Below, piece by piece: positions 1-8,314 of a stretch of DNA of 64,000 bases; position 1 is the stretch's first letter, and the number at the start of each line of letters is the position of its first letter. Source of the stretch: a virus. The notes beneath the pieces were generated by a model, which worked only from the letters and a program-made list of their open reading frames with translations, was not told where the DNA came from and made no database searches. Location of the stretch: IMG/VR virus record IMGVR_UViG_3300023210_003077, positions 90,020 through 154,019 of that record; one strand, given 5' to 3'. Made by a program: the position numbers and the translations under genes.

Positions 1-2535
1 GTTGTATTAGTAAATAGCTTAACTCCTAATGTTAACCCATCGGTTAACACAAGTGATATTATACTTGGGTATATAGATTTTACTGTCTATCAAGGTTCAA
101 TTGATAGCGTAACAGCCATATCGAGTGGAGTAACTGATGTAACAGTTGGTGATAGCGGGACATTCGATTACCTTGATTTTAGATTAGGTACCGATTATTC
201 AATAACTGATTTAGGAAGTGGTTCATTAAAAATTGAATTTTTAGGAACTAATACAAAATCAGATGTTAAAAACTACGAACAATATAGAAGATTCAAAATG
301 TATAACAGATTGGTTAATCTGATTGATAGTCCTAATAAAAATAAAATGACTATGTTATTGGATAATTCAATGACTAAAGTTAGTTTGGGATTAATGACTA
401 TAACTGATATTGTTACTTCTACATTAGAAAATAAATCATTCACATTAAATACTGGATTAACAACAGTTGAATTAGTAAATGTAATAACTGATGGTTTATT
501 AGTATTCTATACAGAAGATAATGAGTTTATATTAGGTACTGACGAAGTAACAACAACTGATTTAGTCTCGACACCAGCTTCTGGGGTAGTAGCTAAATAC
601 TCTAACCTTTATGGTAAATACTATGATGGTGTTATTAACACAAAAGATTTCTTTTATGATAATAGACTTTATGTTGATAATAGTGCGAGTGCTACTAATG
701 TTCTTGGAACAACAGTTGATATATCATTTATCGATGGTGAAAATGCTACATCAGCTACTTCATCATACGCTGGATATGATTATATCGTATTTGATTCAAG
801 TGTCGCGTCCTTCTCTGATGAAATTGATTTACAAACATTTGAGCAATTATTGTTCCCTACTTCGAAAGTAAATAAAGGAACATTTACAATAGTAGGAAAC
901 TCAGTAGAGCCAGGAGATACTCCAAATGAATTGGCTGTAAAATTAGGATATGGTATTCTAGGCGGTACATTCTACGCTTATCAAGTAACTGAGGAAGTAG
1001 AGACTGAAACTTTATTCTCACAGAGTATAGTTTATAACTATTCTTCTAGAAGACACTACCTTAAATTATATCTTGATAACGATGGCGTATTGAATGTTCA
1101 ATTTATGGATGAGTTATTACTAGCAACTGAAGCAGTTGATATACAAGCTAATAACACATTTTATATACAATCAGGTAAAACAAACTTCAAACAAACAGTT
1201 GAAGTAGAATTACCTACTGGATATATTCAAATACCAAATAAGATATTAATAGATGGTTCTAGATACACCGAAATAAAAGTTGGTGATTTCTTAGAAGCTT
1301 ATTATGACCCTACAACTCTTGCAGTTGGTGAAGTACCAAGAAGATTAACAAGAATTCTTAGTAAGAGACAATATGTAGGTGATGCTAGTTTAACTGAAAT
1401 ATCTTGTGATTCTAGAATAGCTACTTATGTTTTTAATGGTGATGTACAAACAATGAGATATGTATCAGTTGACCAATATGCGACAACATACAAAGCTATC
1501 ACTATGAAAGGATTCAAGGTTAGACAAGCTTCTTTACCTGATGGAACAGAAGATAAACAAAATCAAGTACTTAACTTAGTAGCTAAAGGAACTCCAATGT
1601 TCAAAGCTTTAATTAACAAAGAAGCATTAGACTTTAGATATTTAATTGACTCATTTGGATTAGGATTAACCGAAAGATCAAAACAACAATTAGTTGATAT
1701 ATGTGGTGATAGATTAGATGCCTTTGGTTTCTTAAATATGCCATCACTTAGATCGTTCAAAAATTCATCTTCTCCATCATTTGTTAATTCAGAAGGTACA
1801 TTACAAGTTAAATATGTAGCAAGTGGAGGTGACCCAGAAAGTAACCCAGCATTCCTTTACTCATTCGGTGATGGAGCAGGTACAACTACTGTTGGTTATT
1901 TCACACCTTATGTTACGGTGAATGATAATGGTAGACCATTAGAATTCCCACCTGCATCCTTTGTAGCAACAACTTATATGAGAAAGCATATTTCTAATAT
2001 AACATCTGTTACTCCTTGGACAATAGCAGCTGGTGTAACAAATGGTAAGATTACTAACACTTCTGGTATAGAAATGGACTTCACACAAGAAGACATCGAA
2101 TACTTGAATCAAGCTCAAATGAATCCAATTGTATTCAAGAGAAATAGAGGTTACCAAATTGAAACTGAGAATACAGCTCAAACTCTTTATAAATCAGCTC
2201 TTTCTTACATACACGTAAGAGAAGTACTTATTGAACTTGAAAGAGAATTATCAAGAATGTTATTAGACTACCAATGGAAGTTTAACACTCCTGATGTAAG
2301 AGCAGAAATTAAACTTAGAGCAGATGTTATTTGTGAAACTTATGTAAGTAAGAATGGTTTATACAACTTCTTTAACAAAATGGATGAAGAGAATAACACA
2401 TCTGAAATTATTGATAACCAAATTGGTGTTATTGATACTTATGTAGAACCAATCAAAGGTATGGGTATAATTGTTAACAACATTACTATACTTAGAACAG
2501 GAGCTATTAACGCGGGTGGGTTTCAAAACTCATAA
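1..2535 (+). CDS. 18: Tail sheath protein, gp18-like (5' end outside window)
   Basis: The frame is open from base 1, so the start codon lies upstream and 844 residues are visible; the first Met in the window (298) is internal. The last ~120 residues look like the conserved C-terminal domain of contractile sheath proteins: a helical stretch starting YIHVREVLIELERELSRM, then an NTPDVRAEI segment, and a closing beta hairpin ending in TGAINAGGF. The N-terminal part is Ser/Thr/Val-rich and beta-like. The sheath contracts around the tube to drive DNA delivery. It is followed by a strong terminator and then by other tail genes. It is larger than T4 gp18 (659 aa), so extra surface domains are likely. 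The assignment rests on the C-terminal domain and on context. Confidence 0.78.
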   Translation, partial: VVLVNSLTPNVNPSVNTSDIILGYIDFTVYQGSIDSVTAISSGVTDVTVGDSGTFDYLDFRLGTDYSITDLGSGSLKIEFLGTNTKSDVKNYEQYRRFKMYNRLVNLIDSPNKNKMTMLLDNSMTKVSLGLMTITDIVTSTLENKSFTLNTGLTTVELVNVITDGLLVFYTEDNEFILGTDEVTTTDLVSTPASGVVAKYSNLYGKYYDGVINTKDFFYDNRLYVDNSASATNVLGTTVDISFIDGENATSATSSYAGYDYIVFDSSVASFSDEIDLQTFEQLLFPTSKVNKGTFTIVGNSVEPGDTPNELAVKLGYGILGGTFYAYQVTEEVETETLFSQSIVYNYSSRRHYLKLYLDNDGVLNVQFMDELLLATEAVDIQANNTFYIQSGKTNFKQTVEVELPTGYIQIPNKILIDGSRYTEIKVGDFLEAYYDPTTLAVGEVPRRLTRILSKRQYVGDASLTEISCDSRIATYVFNGDVQTMRYVSVDQYATTYKAITMKGFKVRQASLPDGTEDKQNQVLNLVAKGTPMFKALINKEALDFRYLIDSFGLGLTERSKQQLVDICGDRLDAFGFLNMPSLRSFKNSSSPSFVNSEGTLQVKYVASGGDPESNPAFLYSFGDGAGTTTVGYFTPYVTVNDNGRPLEFPPASFVATTYMRKHISNITSVTPWTIAAGVTNGKITNTSGIEMDFTQEDIEYLNQAQMNPIVFKRNRGYQIETENTAQTLYKSALSYIHVREVLIELERELSRMLLDYQWKFNTPDVRAEIKLRADVICETYVSKNGLYNFFNKMDEENNTSEIIDNQIGVIDTYVEPIKGMGIIVNNITILRTGAINAGGFQNS

Positions 2536-2552
2536 AAATATCAAAATAAATT

Positions 2553-2581
2553 AAAAAACCCTCGAATTTCGAGGGTTTTTT
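2553..2581 (+). terminator. Rho-independent terminator after sheath gene
   Basis: An 8-bp stem CCCTCGAA/TTCGAGGG, flanked by A-rich sequence and followed by a T run, lies just after the sheath stop codon. Confidence 0.85.
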
Positions 2582-2668
2582 CATTTTAAACTAAACAAAG
2601 TGTATATTATTATTTATAATAGAGGAAGAGTTATATAGAATATATAATTAAAAAATAAAGATAATTTT

Positions 2669-3619
2669 ATGTCAGATAAAAAACAAGATAAGATGTCCGA
2701 AGAGGACTACTTAAAAAGACACTTAACAGACTTGGAAGTTGGTAAAGAGGCAGCGTCAGCTAGTACTGACACACCATTTATTTCAGAAAATAAATCAGGA
2801 TCAAGAGTTGATGATTTACAATACTTTAATTTTGATGTTAAAGAATTACCTTGTGGTGAGTTTTACCCAACAGGTACTCTTTTTATGGTAAGACCAGCTC
2901 AAGTTAGAGAAATACAAGCATACTCAATGGTTGATGATAATAACTTCTATGATATTGTTGAGAAGATGAATGATATGTTACAATCATGTGTTAGGATTAA
3001 ATACACAGATGGTAAGGTAGGATCTTATTTAGAAATTAAAGACCAAGATAGATTATATCTTGTATTCTTAATAAGAGAATTAACATTTCAACAAGGAAAT
3101 AGCTTAGCTATACCAGCAAGATGTGGATGTGGTAGTGAATTTCAGGTTGAATTGAAAAGAGATAGTTTTAATTATCACGAAGTTGATGAGAACTTATCTA
3201 AGTTCTTAAATCTATCAACAAAAACATACCAGTTCAAAACAGTTAATGGTAAAGACTATGAAATTTCACCACCTAATATTGGTTTACAAAAAGCTTTTAC
3301 TGATTATATCATAAAAGAAAATAATGAAAAGAAAACTCCTAATCTAGCTTTCTTGAAGATAATACCATTTATGTTAGCTGGTAGAACTAGCATATCATAT
3401 GATGGTATAAAATCTAAACTTGTAGATTTTGAAGATATGGATGATATTTCATTTCAATTCTTAAACGCAGCAATTGGTAAAATGACATTTGGAATAAAGG
3501 AACTTAAAAAATCATGTGGTGAGTGTGGAATGGAGGTCCTCACAGATATGACGTTTCCCAACGGAGCCTCAGGTATTTTCGTTATTCATGATGCCTTTGA
3601 AGCATATCTTAAAGAATAA
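2669..3619 (+). CDS. T4 gp26-type baseplate hub / tail assembly chaperone-like protein
   Basis: This 316-residue protein has an acidic, disordered start (1-50). The core contains ELPCGEFYPTG (59-69), VRPAQVREI (74-82) and RIKYTDGKVGSY (109-120), a pattern I associate with the T4 baseplate-hub assembly family. Paired cysteines C152/C154 and C283/C286 could form a zinc site. It lies between the sheath and tube genes, where tail assembly factors are expected. The next ORF overlaps it in the +1 frame, the layout seen for frameshifted tail assembly chaperones. The family name is from memory of the pattern. Exact role, hub assembly or tape-measure chaperone, is uncertain. Confidence 0.5.
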   Translation: MSDKKQDKMSEEDYLKRHLTDLEVGKEAASASTDTPFISENKSGSRVDDLQYFNFDVKELPCGEFYPTGTLFMVRPAQVREIQAYSMVDDNNFYDIVEKMNDMLQSCVRIKYTDGKVGSYLEIKDQDRLYLVFLIRELTFQQGNSLAIPARCGCGSEFQVELKRDSFNYHEVDENLSKFLNLSTKTYQFKTVNGKDYEISPPNIGLQKAFTDYIIKENNEKKTPNLAFLKIIPFMLAGRTSISYDGIKSKLVDFEDMDDISFQFLNAAIGKMTFGIKELKKSCGECGMEVLTDMTFPNGASGIFVIHDAFEAYLKE

Positions 3620-3839
3620 GTTATTATTACAGAAACATTTCCATACACAAGAATTAGCTATGGACAATTGGCCTTATTGGTTATTTGAAGAAAATGTTAA
3701 GTTAGTAAATGAAATTCTTGAAGAAGAAGATTCTAATCAGAAGAAACAAGAAGATGGACAACAAGGAAACTTCGATGCAAATTCTATGATGAAAAGTGCT
3801 TCTGATATGACAAAAAACATGAAAATGCCGAAATTATAA
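3588..3839 (+). CDS. Small tail assembly protein overlapping the previous gene (possible frameshift product)
   Basis: This ORF of up to 83 residues overlaps the end of the preceding gene by 32 nt in the +1 frame. The conserved-looking part is MDNWPYWLFEENVKL, which starts at an internal ATG at 3660. The tail is Gln/Asp-rich and low-complexity. The coding-like residues upstream of 3660 (QKHFHTQELA) suggest either initiation at 3588 or a +1 ribosomal shift at the CTT AAA GAA TAA end of the upstream gene, giving a gpG/gpGT-like pair. No clear ribosome binding site decides between these. Function is inferred from context only. Confidence 0.5.
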   Translation: MMPLKHILKNKLLLQKHFHTQELAMDNWPYWLFEENVKLVNEILEEEDSNQKKQEDGQQGNFDANSMMKSASDMTKNMKMPKL

Positions 3840-3872
3840 ATACTAGGCGACCTATTGGGGATAGACAATAAT

Positions 3873-3907
3873 AAAAAAACCCACTCAAATTTTGAGTGGG
3901 TTTTTTT
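3873..3907. terminator. Bidirectional terminator, CCCACTC/GAGTGGG stem
   Basis: A perfect stem (CCCACTCAAA/TTTGAGTGGG) is flanked by A7 on one side and T7 on the other, between convergent genes. It can therefore terminate transcription from both sides. Nearly the same stem recurs at 21211 and 39469. Confidence 0.85.
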
Positions 3908-3929
3908 ATTATTCTTATTAATCTTAATT

Positions 3930-4550
3930 TTAATATCCTGTTACTAAAGGAGGATTAATTGTAAAGTTTTGATCTATATACTCATCAATAAAGTAATCAT
4001 AAACAAAATCTGCTGATGCTTCAGTTAATATATTATTAGATGACCAATCGAGTGAATATCCACCTAATTTTGTTATCTGACAATTCTGAAATGTTACTCT
4101 TCTTAAAACAACACCTTTCTTATCATGCTGATTAACTATAATAGTACCAATCATATCACTTTTATAGTGTAATGCACCATTTTGTGAATTAAACATTAAA
4201 TCGTACCAAGATTTCATAGTGTTCCAAGTCTCCATAGAACCTTGTTGATTTACGTTAACTTGAATCGGTATAGCTATAGTACCACTAGTTTTAGTTGGTG
4301 TAGTTATAAACTCTCTAGTTGAGTATTTAAATCTTTGTTGTACAGTACTAGAATCAAACTCTGTTAAGTTTAAATCAACCTTAGTTGCGTTTTGTAGCAA
4401 TAAAATTGGGTCTCTTCCCTGTGCTTGTAAAATAACTGGTAAAATAAAAGTTATTTCAAAAAGGTTTAAATATACAACCTCATCCGGTAAGGTTCCTGGT
4501 CCACCTGGTGATCCTGAATTTATTACTTGTGTAAAGTGTGGTAATCCCAT
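3930..4550 (-). CDS. 19: Tail tube protein, gp19-like
   Basis: This 206-residue protein has the features of myovirus tube proteins: a short N-terminal arm rich in Pro/Gly, beta-rich segments with no signal peptide or membrane segment, and a C-terminal pattern (KKGVVLRRVTFQNC, then GGYSLDWSSN and ASADFVYDYFIDEYI) typical of gp19-like tube subunits. Tube subunits stack inside the sheath and form the channel for DNA. The gene faces the sheath operon across a bidirectional terminator, so tube and sheath are expressed from opposite strands, unlike the 18-19 order in T4. Family assignment is by pattern and context. Confidence 0.75.
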   Translation of the reverse strand: MGLPHFTQVINSGSPGGPGTLPDEVVYLNLFEITFILPVILQAQGRDPILLLQNATKVDLNLTEFDSSTVQQRFKYSTREFITTPTKTSGTIAIPIQVNVNQQGSMETWNTMKSWYDLMFNSQNGALHYKSDMIGTIIVNQHDKKGVVLRRVTFQNCQITKLGGYSLDWSSNNILTEASADFVYDYFIDEYIDQNFTINPPLVTGY

Positions 4551-4639
4551 TATCTTTTTATTATTTTTTAATTAATTTGTTTTGGTTAAATTATAATTTA
4601 TATATTATAATCTCTCCTTTCTCTATTAGTATATATAAA

Positions 4640-4798
4640 TTACCAAAAATCATTTTTTGATAAAAAACTTTTTAAGTCCAAAATTCTATCCTTTATATTA
4701 ACAATACCATTATTAATATCTTTCAATAACCTATGGTGACCGTCCAATATCATCCAACATCCAATATAGAAAGATTCAAAAGTCTTAATATATTTCAT
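4640..4798 (-). CDS. Short internal-protein-like ORF with MKYIKTFESF start
   Basis: A 52-codon ORF fills most of the gap between the tube gene and gp47. It begins MKYIKTFESF, the start motif shared by many proteins in this window, and continues with WMILDGHHRLL. The DGHHR string resembles the motif in ParB-like nuclease domains (xxDGxHR), but the protein is far too short for a full domain. A TATATATTAAA promoter-type element lies 5 nt upstream of its start in the matching orientation. It may be a truncated member of the internal-protein group. The start motif plus promoter make it more likely real than chance. Confidence 0.5.
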   Translation of the reverse strand: MKYIKTFESFYIGCWMILDGHHRLLKDINNGIVNIKDRILDLKSFLSKNDFW

Positions 4799-4802
4799 AA
4801 AC

Positions 4803-4813
4803 TATATATTAAA
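4803..4813 (-). promoter_or_regulatory. TTTAATATATA promoter-type element
   Basis: Exact copy of the recurring 11-mer, oriented toward the 52-codon ORF that starts at 4798. Confidence 0.5.
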
Positions 4814-4845
4814 TATTCATATAATTAAAAAAGAAATGTTTTTAT

Positions 4846-5967
4846 ATGAGAGTATTCATGATAACAGATACACACTTTGGTATCTATCTTAATAATTTAG
4901 ATAAGTGGTTAAATATGATGGAATCAACGTTTTATGATTTTGTTATACCTTATCTAAAAGAAAATGCTAAAGAAGGTGATGTACTAATACATTTAGGTGA
5001 TCTATTTGATAATAGAAATAGTTTACCTATTATTGTTATTAACAAAGTAGAGAAAATTCTTAAAGAAATGTCTGATATATTACCATTACATATAATGGTG
5101 GGTAACCACGATTTATGGAATAAAGGTAGTAATGAAGTTAATTCAGTTAGATTATTCGGATATATGAATAAAGATATTCAAGTGTATGAAGAAACAACAA
5201 CATTAGAATTGGGAGGTCAAAAACTCGTTCTAATGCCTTGGATTGAAAGACGAAGAGATATGATTGATCAAATAAGTATAAGTCCTGGAGACTACTTATT
5301 GTGTCACTCAGACTTAAATGGGTGTCAGATGCACCTAAATTCAATAGCTCATAGAAATGGTGATAAGATTGATGTTGAAGAATTCAAAGGATATAAGAAT
5401 GTTTTCTCTGGACACATACATATAAGACAAGAAAATAAAAACTTTATGTTTATTGGTAGTTTATATCAAATGGATAGAAATGACTATGGTGACCAAAAAG
5501 GCATAACAATGTTGGATTTAGATACTGATGAAATTTCATTTATACACAACACTTATTCACCTAGTTTTAAGAAAGTTCGTGTAGAAAATGAGGATGATGT
5601 TGAGAGTCTTGATGAGATAAAAAACACCAAAGATTATGTTGATATAGCTATATCAAATTCATTACTTATGAGTAATAGAAAATTGAGAAGAAAATTGGAA
5701 GTTATATTAGAAAGTAGTAATTTCGCATCTGTTGAGTATATAGATGATGTTTCATTAATAACAGAAAAAAGTGAGGATGATATCATAGAATTGGATGAAG
5801 AGACTTTAGATATATCTATACAACTAGACTACGAAGACTATGTAAAAGAGTACATACTTAAACAAACCTATGATAATGGTAAGTTCAAGGATGGTATATT
5901 AAACGAGTATGATGAAGTAATTAAAATTTATAAAGAAAACTACACTAATAAAAAAGACGATGTTTAA
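4846..5967 (+). CDS. 47: Mre11/SbcD-like recombination nuclease subunit, gp47
   Basis: This 373-residue calcineurin-like metallophosphoesterase has every expected metal-binding motif: DTHFG (8-12), GDLFDNR (51-57), GNHD (86-89), H154 in LLCHSDLNG, and GHIH (189-192). In T4, gp47 pairs with the ATPase gp46 to process double-strand ends for recombination-dependent replication and host DNA breakdown. No gp46/SbcC gene is present in this window, so the partner must be elsewhere. The C-terminal ~110 residues are acidic and probably hold the partner-binding region. The stop overlaps the start of the next small gene by 8 nt, so the two are probably co-translated. Confidence 0.85.
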   Translation: MRVFMITDTHFGIYLNNLDKWLNMMESTFYDFVIPYLKENAKEGDVLIHLGDLFDNRNSLPIIVINKVEKILKEMSDILPLHIMVGNHDLWNKGSNEVNSVRLFGYMNKDIQVYEETTTLELGGQKLVLMPWIERRRDMIDQISISPGDYLLCHSDLNGCQMHLNSIAHRNGDKIDVEEFKGYKNVFSGHIHIRQENKNFMFIGSLYQMDRNDYGDQKGITMLDLDTDEISFIHNTYSPSFKKVRVENEDDVESLDEIKNTKDYVDIAISNSLLMSNRKLRRKLEVILESSNFASVEYIDDVSLITEKSEDDIIELDEETLDISIQLDYEDYVKEYILKQTYDNGKFKDGILNEYDEVIKIYKENYTNKKDDV

Positions 5968-6160
5968 GATAATAGATAATAACAAAATTTATAATAGAAT
6001 TATATCAGGTAAACCTTATGATAAGGACTTAAAGCCTTATTCAGAAGTTTTATTAGAAAGAGTTCTAATTTCATTTGAGAATGATGAAGAATATGAAAAG
6101 TGTATTGTTGTGAAAAATCTATCAGATAGTAGGTTACATGATGAGGGTTTTAACCTTTAG
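5960..6160 (+). CDS. Hypothetical small protein downstream of gp47
   Basis: A 66-residue charged protein with no recognised domain. Its ATG sits inside the last codons of gp47, suggesting translational coupling and possibly a function linked to that nuclease. Its 3' end overlaps the 3' end of the convergent minus-strand gene by 11 nt, leaving no room for a terminator. Its length and its position after a short Ile/Lys-rich lead recall the other small early-type genes in this window. Confidence 0.55.
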   Translation: MFKIIDNNKIYNRIISGKPYDKDLKPYSEVLLERVLISFENDEEYEKCIVVKNLSDSRLHDEGFNL

Positions 6161-6800
6161 GTGTTATCTTAATATCTGCTTTTGTACCGCCATAACCATA
6201 ACTACCAGCTCCAATAATTACAATTCTAATATCAAAACCAGACATATCAATTTGTCTAGTAAAGTATTTGAATTTCCTACTAGTATATTGAGAAACCTCA
6301 ATATTTATAGAGGGTTCCTCTTTATTTAATTTCAGTAACATACTATAATAAAAATCTGTTGTACCAGAATTAGATCTAGTTCTTAATACATTATAAACCT
6401 TTTCTAGTTCAAATAATTTATTATCAGTTACCTCACCAGTAACAAACATTATACTAACACCATAACTACCATACTTAGTGTTATAAAAATGTATTAATAT
6501 TTTATCATTCTCTAACCTATTTCTCAAAGAAATTAACTCATCGAAAAAATCCCATATTCTATTATCAGACATAATATCGGTTCGGTATCCAAAACCAGGT
6601 GTTTTTTCATAGTCATTAAATGAAAATCCAACACTAATGTATTCACTACCATAAAATTTACCCTCTGTTATTGTTCTTTTATCACCAATATCACAAGACA
6701 CACCCAAATCCCTAATAGGTACTAACAATTCATTCAATTCATCTTTAGAATATGAATCAGACTCCGTAATATAGTTATAAAATTTCTCTAGATGTTTCAT
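6150..6800 (-). CDS. Hypothetical internal-head-type protein with MKHLEKF start motif
   Basis: This 216-residue protein starts MKHLEKFYNYITESDSYS, the shared start motif. ITES gives the Ile/Leu-x-Glu form that T4 gp21 cleaves in internal proteins. The body is soluble and mixed alpha/beta. Late segments (FKYFTRQIDMSGFDIRIVII) and the C-terminal Gly/Tyr-rich GAGSYGYGG stretch match no family I know. Its start overlaps the stop of the upstream gene (6797-7492) by 4 nt, so the three genes 8242 to 6150 probably form one operon. The head-targeting idea is inference by analogy. Confidence 0.6.
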   Translation of the reverse strand: MKHLEKFYNYITESDSYSKDELNELLVPIRDLGVSCDIGDKRTITEGKFYGSEYISVGFSFNDYEKTPGFGYRTDIMSDNRIWDFFDELISLRNRLENDKILIHFYNTKYGSYGVSIMFVTGEVTDNKLFELEKVYNVLRTRSNSGTTDFYYSMLLKLNKEEPSINIEVSQYTSRKFKYFTRQIDMSGFDIRIVIIGAGSYGYGGTKADIKITPKG

Positions 6801-7492
6801 TTATTCTTTAACTTTTTATCCAACATCTTAGCGATATTAGACCCGATAAAAAAGTGAACATTTGACAAAGAATCTGTTTCAAGTGTTTCTATATCATCCA
6901 TAAACCTAAATTGGAATTTATAGGAGTCAATTTCATTCTCTTCTTCATCTCGATCTACCTTACTAATAGATAATCCCATATCATAGTTATTATTAATATT
7001 GACTTTGAAATCAAACGTTGTTTTATCACACGGAGTAGTCTTAAATTTTGGTTGATACACCACATCAAAAATAGAATAATCTGTTATCTTGTGTCTTCTC
7101 ATGTAGTAATTTAAGAACATAGCAGGTGCCTCAATGAAGTCAGAAAGTATTTGTAAGTCCTCTCCAAAATCTTTAGATTCTATAATATTAGTTATCTTAT
7201 CTTTCAAGTCAATAATATTTTTGAAATCTAATTTATGATAAACACAATTAACATCATATAAATAAATAAAAGAATCCTCTACGGTTTTTCTTTTTTCTAA
7301 ATCAACTTTAAATATAAACTTTGTGTGTATGATAGTAGTATCTTCCGTTACTAAACCATGTATAGATATAACCAATTTAAGAAAATCACCTTCTTCGGGT
7401 GACTCATAAATTGATTCAACAGAGTTAACAACACCCTTTTCCTCATCAAATACTTCTTTAAGCAATTCTTCTATTTCTGAAATTCTAGCCAT
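6797..7492 (-). CDS. Hypothetical protein
   Basis: This 231-residue acidic soluble protein has no recognised domain, no signal peptide and no membrane segment. It is the middle gene of a three-gene minus-strand operon: only 3 nt separate it from the nucleotidyltransferase-like gene upstream, and it overlaps the downstream gene by 4 nt. It begins MARISEIEELLKEVF and lacks the shared start motif of its two neighbours, so it may act as their partner inside the cell and not be packaged. That is only a guess from the operon. Confidence 0.55.
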   Translation of the reverse strand: MARISEIEELLKEVFDEEKGVVNSVESIYESPEEGDFLKLVISIHGLVTEDTTIIHTKFIFKVDLEKRKTVEDSFIYLYDVNCVYHKLDFKNIIDLKDKITNIIESKDFGEDLQILSDFIEAPAMFLNYYMRRHKITDYSIFDVVYQPKFKTTPCDKTTFDFKVNINNNYDMGLSISKVDRDEEENEIDSYKFQFRFMDDIETLETDSLSNVHFFIGSNIAKMLDKKLKNK

Positions 7493-7495
7493 AAT

Positions 7496-8242
7496 TTAAT
7501 TAAATTGATTATCATAAGATTTTCTCTTTAGAACAAGAACTTTTCCAATATATCCATTTCTTCTAAGTAACTTAAATACTAAATTACCAGTAGAGAATTC
7601 ACCACCTTGTGTAGCTAATCCACTCTTACGATAATTCTTAATCTTATCCCAAACTTTCTTTACCTTCTTTTGAAATTCTTCATATTTATCTTCATCGATA
7701 TCTCCCTCTAAATCATCAACCATCATCATAGCTGATTTAGCCTTTTCTTTGATTAATTCTTCATTTGGTTCGAAATCTTTTTTACTCGGCTTTACATTCC
7801 ATTCATCATTCATAACTGAATAAATCCCAGATGCTTTATGTATTTCTTTTATACCTTGTATATAAACTTCAACCTCATATCCTCCAATCTCAATATCATG
7901 TAATCCGTTCCATATGTTCTTAACACTATCCGCATATTTCTTAACCAATTCTTCATCATCATTAACATCCTTGAAATCAATTAATATATGTATATCATAA
8001 TCAGAGTATTTTTCCGACCAATTATAATTAGCCAAAGATCCAGTTAGTATAATGTCTTGAACATCAGCCTTTAAATCTGTACCATCGTAAAAATCTTGAG
8101 CAATTTGAAGTAATTGTTCTCTTACCTCAGGTATCATCTCTTCATTTTCCCAAACTTTTGGGTTTAATTCATCTTTAATATAGAAAGATTTAACAGGTTC
8201 TAAATCAGACTGGACAAATTCTAAATATTTAGTAAGTTTCAT
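7496..8242 (-). CDS. Nucleotidyltransferase-like protein with capsid-targeting-like N-terminus
   Basis: A 248-residue protein. Residues 65-90 carry the polymerase-beta-type signature LTGSLANYNWSEKYSDYDIH: the Gly-Ser pair at 68-69 and the two metal-binding aspartates D81 and D83. A third acidic position may lie in YEVEVYI near residue 125. Such domains transfer nucleotides to RNA, DNA, antibiotics or proteins (tRNA nucleotidyltransferase, MntA-type AMP transferases). The first residues MKLTKYLEFVQSD match the shared start motif, so the enzyme may be packaged and injected. It leads an operon with a TATATATTAAA element just upstream. The substrate cannot be read from the sequence. Confidence 0.65.
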   Translation of the reverse strand: MKLTKYLEFVQSDLEPVKSFYIKDELNPKVWENEEMIPEVREQLLQIAQDFYDGTDLKADVQDIILTGSLANYNWSEKYSDYDIHILIDFKDVNDDEELVKKYADSVKNIWNGLHDIEIGGYEVEVYIQGIKEIHKASGIYSVMNDEWNVKPSKKDFEPNEELIKEKAKSAMMMVDDLEGDIDEDKYEEFQKKVKKVWDKIKNYRKSGLATQGGEFSTGNLVFKLLRRNGYIGKVLVLKRKSYDNQFN

Positions 8243-8246
8243 AAAG

Positions 8247-8257
8247 TATATATTAAA
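8247..8257 (-). promoter_or_regulatory. TTTAATATATA promoter-type element
   Basis: Exact 11-mer 4 nt upstream of the nucleotidyltransferase-like start, oriented toward it. Confidence 0.5.
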
Positions 8258-8261
8258 TATA

Positions 8262-8289
8262 AAAACAGAACGCTAGACTTTTCTGTTTA
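8262..8289 (-). terminator. Likely terminator after the fibre gene 8315-10459
   Basis: AAACAGAA and TTCTGTTT form an 8-bp stem around an 8-nt loop, just past the stop of the minus-strand fibre gene and next to the following promoter element. The stem is AT-rich and weaker than the other terminators here. Confidence 0.4.
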
Positions 8290-8314
8290 TAAATTATATG
8301 GATGGTTGTGTATT

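Noticed and set aside
298-2535. Met at 298 as the true start of the sheath gene
   Set aside because: The same frame is open to base 1 with normal protein composition, so the gene begins outside the window.
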